Assembly: GCA_964421495.1 (NCBI GenBank)
Contig: CAYQXO010000069.1
Coordinates: 1-15,443 of the forward strand
Length of the DNA stretch: 15,443 bases
Reading direction: 5' to 3'
From: CAJXOW01 sp964421495
GTDB lineage: Bacteria > Bacteroidota > Rhodothermia > Balneolales > Balneolaceae
A program made the position numbers and the translations under genes. The notes under the pieces were generated by a model. It made no database searches and had not been told where the DNA came from. It saw only the letters and a program-made list of their open reading frames with translations. Below, piece after piece: positions 7,425 through 15,412 of the stretch. The number at the start of each line of letters is the position of its first letter. Positions within the stretch are counted from its first letter, which is position 1.

Positions 7425-7454
7425 ACTATACCAGCAGTATTAGGTGTACTTGAA
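7425..7454 (-). promoter_or_regulatory. Candidate promoter of the TPR-aroA unit (near-leaderless)
   Basis: On the minus strand TTCAAG (7454-7449) precedes, after 18 bases, the extended -10 sequence TGGTATAGT (TATAGT at 7430-7425). Only six bases, AAAAAC, separate the -10 box from the ATG at 7418, so transcription would begin at or next to the start codon. No Shine-Dalgarno is present, consistent with a leaderless message. The -35 match is weak. Confidence 0.35.
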
Positions 7455-7493
7455 TATATATTAAGTTTCAGGAGCCCGGAAATTAAAAATAAC

Positions 7494-7660
7494 CTAGGAG
7501 TCTGTCGAACTTTTACAAATCTACTGCAAAAAAGCCGGGTTTGGGTACCTTATGACTGATTTCTCGTTAAATAGATCCACTATTTTACCTCAAAATCGGC
7601 CATAAGGTACCCAAACCGGACTTTTTTCGCTACGATCCGAAAAGTCCGACAGACTCCTAG
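7494..7660. repeat. MITE-like palindromic element with CTAG direct repeats
   Basis: Terminal inverted repeats GAGTCTGTCGAACTTTT (7498-7514) and its complement with one change (7640-7656) bound 159 bp, flanked on both sides by CTAG (7494-7497 and 7657-7660). CTAG-like duplications are known for IS5-type transposases. A second perfect 17-bp stem, GGTTTGGGTACCTTATG (7538-7554) with 7601-7617, and matching A-runs next to it make the element nearly fully palindromic around a 46-base loop. No open frame is present. It fills most of the 272-bp gap between the CBS gene and the TPR gene. Read on the minus strand it is followed by AGGTTATTTTTAATTT, so it could also act as a terminator for the upstream operon. 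Confidence 0.75.
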
Positions 7661-7690
7661 GTGGGACACCAGCAAGACCCGGCTAGAAAA

Positions 7691-8359
7691 TCACATATCG
7701 ATGTAGTGGAGTAATTCGCTGGCCCGGGCCTGATAGTCGATTTCGGAGAAGTCATTTTCCGTGTTTGTCGTCACATGATACCCGAAACGTCGGAGAGTTG
7801 CCGTGACGTTACCGGTTTTTTGCGTATTTAACTTAATGGATACGCGGAAGCGATTGTCTTGGCCGGTCGGGGTCTCGACGGCCAATCCCAGAATTTTCGC
7901 TCCTTCCGTCTCAATAAGTTCAATCAATTTGGTTAACGTGTAATCATACTGTTCCATCTCTATCGTCAAGATCGAACCCAACTCCGAGAGGTTGAGCAAA
8001 CCGCTTAGAGCTTCCATGATTTCCTGTTTGCGGATCAGACCCTGATACTTCCGTTCGGCATCAACAACGGCCAGCATTCTAACTTCATGTTTCAACACCA
8101 ACCTAATGGCTTCAAATATGTGCTTGCCTTCCTCTACGCTGATTCCTTCCTGAAGCTCCATCCCCTCCAGCTTCGCCTGACCATCCTCTATCCGCTCCAG
8201 GCTGGAGCGTTTCACCATGCCCAGCAATTTCCCCGTATCCTCCGCAACCACCGGGTACATATTTACCTCATGCTGATCCATCTTTTCCAGGGCCTTTCGC
8301 ACCGACGACGAGGTGGAAAGGGTCTCTATATCATTTTTCGTAAATTTCTTGATCAGCAT
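7691..8359 (-). CDS. CBS-pair protein with C-terminal ACT-like domain
   Basis: 222-residue cytoplasmic protein with no signal peptide or membrane segment. Residues about 7-57 and 72-122 are two CBS motifs. Each has the pattern of a helix, a conserved hydrophobic strand and a G-h-h motif (YPVVAEDTGKLLGMVKRSSL at 35-54; LAVVDAERKYQGLIRKQEIM at 96-115), forming one Bateman module that would bind an adenosine nucleotide. Residues about 128-200 (SILTIEMEQYDYTLTKLIEL onward, then RFRVSIKLNT and TATLRRFGYHV) look like an ACT-type regulatory fold. The family is a stand-alone sensor of unknown target, common in Bacteroidota. It starts 28 bp downstream of hflX on the same strand and is probably co-transcribed with it. 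The palindromic element 7498-7656 follows its stop. Confidence 0.85.
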   Translation of the reverse strand: MLIKKFTKNDIETLSTSSSVRKALEKMDQHEVNMYPVVAEDTGKLLGMVKRSSLERIEDGQAKLEGMELQEGISVEEGKHIFEAIRLVLKHEVRMLAVVDAERKYQGLIRKQEIMEALSGLLNLSELGSILTIEMEQYDYTLTKLIELIETEGAKILGLAVETPTGQDNRFRVSIKLNTQKTGNVTATLRRFGYHVTTNTENDFSEIDYQARASELLHYIDM

Positions 8360-8387
8360 GGTACAGGGTTTTGAACATTAATTATTT

Positions 8388-9677
8388 CTATGCAACGGAG
8401 GTTGGAGATTCACCGTTTCGAAGAATTTTATTAAGCTGAATCAGATTTTGAGGAGAAATACTAAAGGTTACCTCCACCTTGTTCTCTATATAAGATTCTT
8501 TTTCAATATTTGCCACCTCGTGGATAAAAGCGACGGCCTTGTACTTCGACATCGGTATCTGCAGCGTCTTTTGTACGTGATTCTGCTCGATGAGTTCCCC
8601 GATCTGTTCTTCAAGCCGGGAAAGTCCAATACCCCGACGGGCGGATACGTAGGCGGATTCCGGGTATTCTTTTTTCAATCCACGTAACTCTTCCGGAGCA
8701 AGCTTGTCCACTTTGTTAAATACCATCAACGTACGTTTATCGGTAATTCCAAGTTCCTCGAGCGTATTCCGTACCACCTCGATATTTTCTTTCATCATCA
8801 GGGAGGAGGCATCGATTACATGCAACAGGATGTTAGACTCCCGGACTTCGTCGAGGGTGGATTTGAAACTCTCAATCAGATTGTGGGGCAGTTTCCGTAT
8901 AAATCCGACCGTATCCGAAATAAGGACCTTTTTATTATTGAATTCGTGACTGCGTACCGTCGAATCCAGGGTGGCGAAAAGCCGGTCTTCCGCCAGCAAT
9001 TCGGTTTCCGTAATGGCATTCATGAGCGTCGATTTGCCGGCATTGGTATAGCCGACCAGCGAAATCCGGGTCATTTTCGAGCGGCGTTTCCGCTGGGTCA
9101 TTCGCTGCTTTTCCAGTTTCTCCAGCTTGTCCTTCAACTTGTCAATCCGCTTGTCAATCAAGCGTCGATCCGTTTCAATCTGGGTTTCTCCCGGCCCTTT
9201 CGTGCCGATCCCACCTTTCTGACGCGACAAGTGCGTCCAGAACCTGGTCAGTCGCGGCAATAAATACTGCAACTGGGCCAGTTCCACCTGGGTTTTAGCC
9301 GCCGCCGTCTTGGCCCGGGAGGCAAATATATCCAGTATCAAGCCGCTTCGATCCAGTACTTTTGCGTTGGTCTCCCGCTCCAGGTTACGTACCTGGGTAG
9401 GTGACAGGTCATCATCAAAAATTATAGTATCAACTTCCCGATCACTTACTATCTCGTTAACCTCGGCCAACTTTCCCTTACCGATAAAATACCGGGGATC
9501 GGGCTTCGTCCGGTTCTGGAGCACTTTTCCAACGGCTATGCCCCCTGCCGTTGCGGTAAGTCGTTCCAGTTCATCCAAATATTCCTGGGCCTGAACACGA
9601 ATGGTGTCCGGTCCGTACAAACCCACCAAAAGAGCCCGTTCTTTTACAATTTCCTGTTTTTTAAATTCTTCTATCAA
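8388..9677 (-). CDS. hflX: Ribosome-associated GTPase HflX
   Basis: Obg-like GTPase that binds the 50S subunit and splits or rescues stalled ribosomes, often under heat stress. 429 residues, normal length. The N-terminal HflX domain runs about 10-155 (ERALLVGLYGP at 13-23, YFIGKGKLAE at 63-72, IIFDDDLSPTQVRNLE at 85-100), followed by the conserved KGPGETQIETDRR (160-172) and a charged coiled coil (173-203). The G domain has G1 GYTNAGKST (209-217), G2 around ATLDST (235-240), G3 DTVG (255-258), G4 NKVD (321-324) and G5 SARRG (345-349). A short C-terminal beta-rich domain ends the protein. The start codon is TTG at 9677: an in-frame TGA lies three codons upstream and there is no in-frame ATG before the conserved region. 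It lies 48 bp after the PH-like membrane gene. Confidence 0.96.
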   Translation of the reverse strand: MIEEFKKQEIVKERALLVGLYGPDTIRVQAQEYLDELERLTATAGGIAVGKVLQNRTKPDPRYFIGKGKLAEVNEIVSDREVDTIIFDDDLSPTQVRNLERETNAKVLDRSGLILDIFASRAKTAAAKTQVELAQLQYLLPRLTRFWTHLSRQKGGIGTKGPGETQIETDRRLIDKRIDKLKDKLEKLEKQRMTQRKRRSKMTRISLVGYTNAGKSTLMNAITETELLAEDRLFATLDSTVRSHEFNNKKVLISDTVGFIRKLPHNLIESFKSTLDEVRESNILLHVIDASSLMMKENIEVVRNTLEELGITDKRTLMVFNKVDKLAPEELRGLKKEYPESAYVSARRGIGLSRLEEQIGELIEQNHVQKTLQIPMSKYKAVAFIHEVANIEKESYIENKVEVTFSISPQNLIQLNKILRNGESPTSVA

Positions 9678-9725
9678 AGTGTATCAGGTATCTGTTTTTT
9701 AGGAAAATTACGACAGTGATTTAAT

Positions 9726-10331
9726 TTACGATGATTTCTCCACGCCGCCCTTCCTGGTGAATCTGCAATTAAAACGACGACCGAGTTTAAAAGACAGTAT
9801 TTTACGAAAACCTTTAACCTTCCTACCGGGTATAACGAGCTCAAAGCGCACACATTCTTTCTTATTTACCGGTAAAGCATTTTTATCCTTTATAAAGTAA
9901 AGAAATGTATAGATGGAACGGCGGTCTTGTTTACGCTCCACTAAATCCCTGATCTGGTGCCAGGCCACGGTCTGCGAGGGGTCATTGATATTTTTCACGA
10001 TCCCGTAATCCGTAATATAAACCTTGGCTGCCATATGACTCACCAAAAACCAATTGATGCCAATCCAATTATAGGCAGCCACCCGCAGAACGCCCTCCGG
10101 CTCTTTCCAGAATGTAATGGTCAGCAACACGATCGAAAAAGCGAGAAACAGGGTGGAAATCAACGGATAGCCCTTTAAATGTCCTCCTTTCCAGCTCATT
10201 TGCACATTTCGAAGCCGCATTGCATTACTGACGGTGATGGCCCCCAGCATTGTTGCAGACAGGGTGAAAATCAAAAGGATACCATCAAACAGATAACTGA
10301 TATGGGATGCCCAATAAGTATAATCGATCAT
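9726..10331 (-). CDS. Membrane protein with C-terminal PH-like domain, function unknown
   Basis: 201 residues. Three hydrophobic segments at about 12-36, 55-73 and 82-100 should be transmembrane helices. The second part (about 102-185: KVYITDYGIVKNINDPSQTV, then WHQIRDLVERKQ, YTFLYFIKDKN, RFELVIPG, FRKILSFKLG) has the strand order and the 'hWxxIxxh' feature of bacterial PH-like domains that follow membrane helices (DUF5673-like); this is pattern recognition, not a search result. The C-terminus is basic. Its ATG overlaps the stop of the BatA/VWA gene by 4 bp (ATGA at 10331-10328), so the two are translationally coupled and probably act in the same membrane. No enzymatic motif is seen. Confidence 0.8.
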   Translation of the reverse strand: MIDYTYWASHISYLFDGILLIFTLSATMLGAITVSNAMRLRNVQMSWKGGHLKGYPLISTLFLAFSIVLLTITFWKEPEGVLRVAAYNWIGINWFLVSHMAAKVYITDYGIVKNINDPSQTVAWHQIRDLVERKQDRRSIYTFLYFIKDKNALPVNKKECVRFELVIPGRKVKGFRKILSFKLGRRFNCRFTRKGGVEKSS

Positions 10332-12448
10332 ACGCTCTCGGCTTTATACCATCGTGAAATAAATGTTTCCGCCATTAACAGGAGTAAGGCCGCCCAGATG
10401 AACCAATGCCAGATTTCTTGTCCCATTCCAGCCGAATCGATCATCGAATTACGGTCGGCGGACGTACTCGCCTCCACAAAGCGTGAAACGCGAATCTGAT
10501 CGCCTACCAGCTCATCCATTTCTTCTCGATCGGCCGATGCGACATCCGACTCCTCCCTACTTACATTTAATGCAAATGACTTGTTATATGTTCCGCTTTC
10601 CAAACTTACCCATCCCGGCAGCCAGGCTTCTCCTTCATACATTATTTTGTAGCCTTGTGCCGTTCGTTCCACATCGGGCTTAACCGTATGTTCCTCTTGA
10701 GTGAGCGTAACCACCGGTTCGGGAAGTTCTCCCGTCCACTGCAGGGGGGAACCAAGAGAATGGCTCGAAATACCTCCTTTTTCTGAGGAAGCCGCATATA
10801 ATATGGTGCGGTAAAATACAGGAGCAAACAAAGGATTGACCGGAAAGTTTGACCAGCCCGGATCGGCTCCGATCGTCGAAATCATAACGCGACCATCCCC
10901 GAAAGTCTGCTCCACCAGCAACGGATCGTTAATATCGGTACGCAATATGGTTATAGTGCTGCTTCCGGGTCGTCTCTCATATATATAATTAAAAAACACA
11001 TCCGGTCGATCCACTTTAATACCTTCCCGTTCCTGCTTATTAAATAATTGATCTATAATCGGATGTCCCTCACTGATTTTATCCAGGCGGGCTACCGACT
11101 TGAATTGGGCATATTCGCCTCGAATACCCCCGATTTTCCCGGCATTGAATAATTGAAAAAATCGATTGTAATTATTGATGTCTCCCTGCTCGGAGGGCAA
11201 GAAAACCACCCCGTTTCCTTCTTGTACAAAGCGCTGCAGACCGGAAAAGAGGTATTCCGGTATCATTTCCACCCCATCAAGAATAAGGACATCTTTGTCC
11301 TTGTAGTCATCTTCAGACAACTGCTCCAGGCGAACCTGATCATACTCAATTTGACCGCTTGTCTGTTTAGCGGCCTGCAGCGTAGTCGGCAAATAGGAGG
11401 AATAGTCCGTATTCCGGTCGGACTCATGCACCAATAAGGCGGAGCGGCCACCCGGTATGTCAAGGACGAAGTAATGCTGGTTGTCAAAGGTGAGGGGATC
11501 TCCTTCCAATACCACCTTACCCTTGATCTCCCCGGTTTTTTCCGGCACTACCTCGAACAGAAAATTCTTTGTTTCGCCGGCCGGTATATCGGTCTGGTAT
11601 TGACCTACCATATTTCCTTCCATTTCCAGGGATATAAATTGATTCGCGACCGGTTCATCGGTAAAATTCGTTGCTTCCACATCGATCGTAATCGCCCTGT
11701 CCCTGCTCAGCATACTGCTTTTCAGCGAAAGATCCGTAACCCCCACGTTCTTCTGTTGACCGCTACCGACCTTGACCAACTGCAAGGCAATCCGTTTACC
11801 CTCATTGGATACATTGGTGAAATTCGAGCTGCGAAGTTGTTTCCATTGCGACTTCTGTGCATCGGTGAATACAAAAATAACAGCCTGCTGCATAGCAGAC
11901 TGTTTCAATTGTTCCTGAAGTGATCGCAGCCGCTTCTCCAGAAAATATCCGCGATGCTCCACCTCCACCTGTTCTAGCTTTTCCCGGGCCGCACTTGCGG
12001 ATACCAGGCGCGAGTCAAAGGCCTCTCCGTTGGTTTTTTGAACAATAAAACGATCTTCGTCCCGAGCATTTTCAAGAAAATTCCGGGCGGCGCCCTTCGC
12101 CTGCTCGACAAAAGGTCCGGACTGATCAATTTGCCCCATGCTGGCACTGTTATCGACGAGGAGGCCAATCGCCCTGGGCTGTTGCCCTCCCTCACTTCCG
12201 ATGAGTTCAGACGGCAAAAACGGTCGGGCAAGTGCCAGAGCCAATAAAAGAATTGCGGCACACCGAATAATCAATAACAAATATTTCTTGATCCGTAGAC
12301 GGCGGATAGTACTTTTCTTTAGCTCCTCGAAAAAGGCCAGCGTCGAAAAAGGGAGCGATTGCGGTTTCCTGAAATTGATAATATGGATCAAAAGGGGTAC
12401 CGCAAGAGCTGCTATTCCAAGTAAGAAAAAAGGATTTAAAAAACTCAT
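10328..12448 (-). CDS. BatA-type membrane protein with von Willebrand factor A domain
   Basis: 706 residues. The N-terminus is the 'double transmembrane' BatA module: FLNPFFLLGIAALAVPLLIHI (helix 1, about 3-23), the conserved link KPQSLPFSTLAFFEELKKST, basic RRLRIKKY, and LLLIIRCAAILLLALALARP (helix 2, about 57-76). A VWA domain begins near 92 with a complete MIDAS motif DNSAS (99-103) and a second acidic site FTDAQ (about 194-198). A long extracytoplasmic region follows, with a GATase-1-like or CARDB-like appearance (ALLVHESDRN and VLILDGVEMIPEY sections). A last transmembrane helix lies close to the C-terminus (WHWFIWAALLLLMAETFI, about 680-697). Relatives in Bacteroidota are annotated as BatA or VWA proteins of unknown detailed role, linked to envelope stress or aerotolerance. 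The gene is divergent from the lipoprotein at 12590 and first in its operon. Confidence 0.9.
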   Translation of the reverse strand: MSFLNPFFLLGIAALAVPLLIHIINFRKPQSLPFSTLAFFEELKKSTIRRLRIKKYLLLIIRCAAILLLALALARPFLPSELIGSEGGQQPRAIGLLVDNSASMGQIDQSGPFVEQAKGAARNFLENARDEDRFIVQKTNGEAFDSRLVSASAAREKLEQVEVEHRGYFLEKRLRSLQEQLKQSAMQQAVIFVFTDAQKSQWKQLRSSNFTNVSNEGKRIALQLVKVGSGQQKNVGVTDLSLKSSMLSRDRAITIDVEATNFTDEPVANQFISLEMEGNMVGQYQTDIPAGETKNFLFEVVPEKTGEIKGKVVLEGDPLTFDNQHYFVLDIPGGRSALLVHESDRNTDYSSYLPTTLQAAKQTSGQIEYDQVRLEQLSEDDYKDKDVLILDGVEMIPEYLFSGLQRFVQEGNGVVFLPSEQGDINNYNRFFQLFNAGKIGGIRGEYAQFKSVARLDKISEGHPIIDQLFNKQEREGIKVDRPDVFFNYIYERRPGSSTITILRTDINDPLLVEQTFGDGRVMISTIGADPGWSNFPVNPLFAPVFYRTILYAASSEKGGISSHSLGSPLQWTGELPEPVVTLTQEEHTVKPDVERTAQGYKIMYEGEAWLPGWVSLESGTYNKSFALNVSREESDVASADREEMDELVGDQIRVSRFVEASTSADRNSMIDSAGMGQEIWHWFIWAALLLLMAETFISRWYKAESV

Positions 12449-12589
12449 GAATTAATTATTAGAACCCTCGCTATAAAAAATTGTAATGTGAATGCAGGAA
12501 CATTATTATTGATACCAGTATACTATAACGCTAACACAAAACAGCAGTTCATTATTTTAGAAAAGTTTTCGGATATATACGTGCGAGCG
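12449..12589. promoter_or_regulatory. Divergent promoter region between the VWA gene and the lipoprotein gene
   Basis: AT-rich 141-bp spacer serving two divergent genes. On the plus strand TTGTAA (12481-12486) and TATTAT (12504-12509) are 17 bases apart, a plausible weak promoter giving a leader of about 70 bases. The 8-bp palindrome AGTATACT lies near 12517-12524. For the minus strand, TTATAG-like sequences near 12470 are possible -10 boxes without a good -35. The individual boxes are uncertain; only the need for two promoters here is firm. Confidence 0.35.
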
Positions 12590-15280
12590 ATGAATAAAGC
12601 AACCAAGTCTGCCTTTCTGCTGGTTGTCTCCGCAGGAATAATTCTAACGAGCTGTTCCGGGCAGGAACAACAAACAACCAACTGGACCAACCTTATTCCA
12701 GCCGAAACGCCTGTCGCATACACCTCACAAAAAGCTCAACCGCTTGATAGTGTCCTCACATCCGATTATGTCCCCTTCCTGGACGATATTACCTCTTCGT
12801 CTGCTCGACTTATATCGGTGATTGACTCCACTGCCCGCCCATCACTTTCTGTACAGGCCATATATCTATTTCCCAGTACAGCCAATCAATGGAAACCGGT
12901 GTGGATAACAGCAGGCACCGCATCTGCTATCAAACGCCTGCAAAAGAATTTCAAAAAACAGTATACCCAGAATGAGTACTTTTTCAAAGATCAACGTATT
13001 CAGATTCTCCATCTGCATCAGCGAAAGGTATTTGTAACCAAACTGGGTCGCTGGATCCTTTTATCCGAAAACAGCCTGGCCCTCGAAGAGTCCATCCGAT
13101 CCTATACCGGCCAGGCCCCGGCCCTGACTGTCAATCACGAAAAGCTGGGGAAAAACAATCTTATATTAAATACTCCTCATCTGGACGAGTGGGTCCGGCA
13201 ACTGACCCAGGTAACCTACCGGCCCTCGATAAGTGGTGTTTTTCGCGGCACTGAACCCATCATACTCGACATCGGCAAACACCCATCCTCCTCTACGAAA
13301 CGGTTGACTTTGTCGGGAATTTTGCCGGTCAACCCGAATGAATCATCGGTATTGGTCGAGTCCGTCACCACCCGAAACGAACCCTTTGAGCTCGATTCCC
13401 ATATTCCCGACCAGGCTGCCGGTTACGGTATTTTTCATCAATCCCCCTCACTGGCACCGCCCAAATCGATCCCTCACCCGGGCAGACTGGACTCGCTTCT
13501 GCTTAATAACGCCTCACTCTATCAACGTATAGCCCGTTCTCTCCACTCCGAATTTGCTATCACCATGTTCTCTGAATCAGGATATCTTTCCGAAGGAGAA
13601 CACTTTTTCATGCGCAGGGTGAGTAATAAATCCCAATTAATCGAGGGACTGGAACAGCTGACCCAGACGAACCTGCAAGACGGAAAGGGCGTATTTAATA
13701 TCAATAGCCGGGTCCTGGCACAATTGATTGCCACTCCTATTTGTACCTTTGATGACTTTTACGCCGCTATTGCCGACGATGTTCTGATCCTGTCTAAACG
13801 CAGAGGACTGACTGAGAGCCTGGTATCGAACTGGCGGCGGGGTAGAGTTATTAACGACCAGGAAATGTATCAGACCATCCGCAAAAATATGGATTCTCCC
13901 CTCAGCGGACTGTTCGTCGCCGAGGGAAGACCCTTTCTGGAATTTATCGAGCCTTATTTATCCCCCAACCATTATGCGGATGCATTAATTTCCAGGTTCG
14001 ACGTCGTATCCATGGGTTTCAAAAGAAAGGACGATCAAGAAACCGCCTTCCAGCTCAATACCTATAATCTTACTGAAACGTCCGATCCTTATCGGGAGAA
14101 ATGGGCTTACGCCCTGAGCGGAACTGAATTAACAGGAAAACCCGTTCTTACGGATATCGGAGGGAGTCCCCGACCGGAAGTTATATTTGCCACGCGTACC
14201 GGTAACATCCGTGCACTGGCCAGCGATGGCACTGAAATTTTACAGACCAACACCGAAACCGAAACACCTGTTGGTAGTCCTTTGGTATACGATTGGTACG
14301 GCAACGGGCAAAAAATCATCCTGCAGGCGGCAGGAAACAAAATTTACGGATGGAATACCCGGGGTAATTCATTACCTCAATTTCCGATGACCCTGGAAGA
14401 AACCATTGCCGCCCCACCTCGCATTGCAGACGTTAATCGGGATGGAATGCCGGAACTTATGGTTACTACTTCCAATCGTAAAATTCATGTTCTAAACGGG
14501 CGCGGGCGAAATATCAACGGATGGCCCCGAACGACCAATTCCATCATCAACACCTCGCCCGTTTTCAAGAAAATCGATCAACACTGGTCCGTGTTCGGTT
14601 TTGCCGCCAATACGCTGCATGCCTGGCTGCCCAACGGATCCCTGCGGCCCGGATATCCCAAATTCATACAGGCCACCTTTCAGGGGCAACCATTGATGTA
14701 CGAGGACCATGTGTTCGGTAACGCAGCCGATGGTCATCTATACGCCGTATCAGAAAACCCACCATTCAGTGACTCGCTCCGGATACTTCCGCAAGGAACG
14801 TCGGAGTCGGATTCACTGAAAGTAACCTCCCTGAAATTGTCTGACCGTGGATTGATCGGCTCTCCCACCAAACATACCCTGTCTCTTAAATCCAAACGCG
14901 AGGACACCCTGCAGGCGACCTCGGACAATGGTGAAGCGGTCAGGGACGACTACCTTTTAACAGCCTCTTCGCTGGGGACCGTTTATTTCCTAAACACAAA
15001 AGGCGCTGTACGACAATCCTATCATATCGACCAATCTCTGGCCCGGGATGCCGATCCGTTTATCAACGACTTGAATCAGGACGGCAGTCCAGAGGTATTC
15101 GTACTTTCCAGACTCGGACGGTTGTTTGCGTGGAACCTCGAAAGCGGTCGGCGAAATTTCACCTTGCCCACCCAATCCATGAAACATCCCGTCATCGCTG
15201 ATATCGACCACGACGGCAACCTGGAACTGATCGCTCAATCTCAAAACGGTATTCGCTGCTGGACGCTCTTCAATCCCTGA
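12590..15280 (+). CDS. Lipoprotein with DUF3352-like N-terminal region and VCBS/FG-GAP propeller
   Basis: 896 residues from the ATG at 12590. This start was chosen over an in-frame ATG at 12488 because it places a lipoprotein signal at the true N-terminus: basic MNKATK, hydrophobic FLLVVSAGIIL, lipobox LTSC with Cys22. Residues about 30-510 hold a region with NLIPAETPVAY and later FAITMFSESG, resembling the DUF3352 style of surface proteins (weak call). From about 515 to the end, repeats of the form D-h-n-x-D-G-x-P-E-h point to a calcium-binding beta-propeller: DIGGSPRPEV (522), DVNRDGMPEL (614), DLNQDGSPEV (827) and DIDHDGNLEL (871), with GNIRAL, NKIYGW and RKIHVL blades between. It is probably displayed on the outer membrane or in the periplasm. 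It is divergent from the VWA gene and followed after 6 bp by a long palindrome. Its target is unknown. Confidence 0.85.
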   Translation: MNKATKSAFLLVVSAGIILTSCSGQEQQTTNWTNLIPAETPVAYTSQKAQPLDSVLTSDYVPFLDDITSSSARLISVIDSTARPSLSVQAIYLFPSTANQWKPVWITAGTASAIKRLQKNFKKQYTQNEYFFKDQRIQILHLHQRKVFVTKLGRWILLSENSLALEESIRSYTGQAPALTVNHEKLGKNNLILNTPHLDEWVRQLTQVTYRPSISGVFRGTEPIILDIGKHPSSSTKRLTLSGILPVNPNESSVLVESVTTRNEPFELDSHIPDQAAGYGIFHQSPSLAPPKSIPHPGRLDSLLLNNASLYQRIARSLHSEFAITMFSESGYLSEGEHFFMRRVSNKSQLIEGLEQLTQTNLQDGKGVFNINSRVLAQLIATPICTFDDFYAAIADDVLILSKRRGLTESLVSNWRRGRVINDQEMYQTIRKNMDSPLSGLFVAEGRPFLEFIEPYLSPNHYADALISRFDVVSMGFKRKDDQETAFQLNTYNLTETSDPYREKWAYALSGTELTGKPVLTDIGGSPRPEVIFATRTGNIRALASDGTEILQTNTETETPVGSPLVYDWYGNGQKIILQAAGNKIYGWNTRGNSLPQFPMTLEETIAAPPRIADVNRDGMPELMVTTSNRKIHVLNGRGRNINGWPRTTNSIINTSPVFKKIDQHWSVFGFAANTLHAWLPNGSLRPGYPKFIQATFQGQPLMYEDHVFGNAADGHLYAVSENPPFSDSLRILPQGTSESDSLKVTSLKLSDRGLIGSPTKHTLSLKSKREDTLQATSDNGEAVRDDYLLTASSLGTVYFLNTKGAVRQSYHIDQSLARDADPFINDLNQDGSPEVFVLSRLGRLFAWNLESGRRNFTLPTQSMKHPVIADIDHDGNLELIAQSQNGIRCWTLFNP

Positions 15281-15286
15281 TTATAA

Positions 15287-15412
15287 TAACGCTCGAAGCT
15301 GGAAGCTCGAGGCTCGAAGGGCATTCTTACAGGCCGGAATGTGGTGTATATTCCTCCCGAAATCACCTGCCGGAACACCCATCGAGCCTCGAGCTTCCAG
15401 CTTAGAGCGTTA
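15287..15412. repeat. Long palindrome with heptamer-repeat stems and conserved core (form B)
   Basis: Arms 15287-15317 and 15382-15412 are complementary over 31 bases with one mismatch. Each arm contains degenerate heptamers GCTSGAR, four in a row in the left arm (15291-15318: GCTCGAA, GCTGGAA, GCTCGAG, GCTCGAA). The 64-base interior holds CCGG (15334-15337), TGTGGTGTATAT (15340-15351), a 16-base spacer and TGCCGGAA (15368-15375), the same spaced core as in the element at 2927-3082 but in the opposite orientation. It lies between convergent gene ends: 6 bp after the lipoprotein stop, with the apparent stop of the incoming minus-strand gene inside its right arm. There is no U-tract of a classical terminator. 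Confidence 0.8.

Noticed and set aside
7498..7656. Remnant transposase gene inside the CTAG-flanked element
   Set aside because: No open frame with transposase motifs is present; the interior is taken up by the second palindromic stem.
12488..12589. Earlier in-frame start for the lipoprotein gene
   Set aside because: It would put 34 extra residues before an intact lipoprotein signal and lipobox, and it lies in the likely promoter region.
15287..15412. Integron attC site
   Set aside because: The ends TAACGCTC and GAGCGTTA look like attC ends at first sight, but the 3' end GTTAATG does not fit GTTRRRY and the left end does not fit RYYYAAC. No integrase or cassette array is seen, and the shared core with another palindrome explains the interior better.
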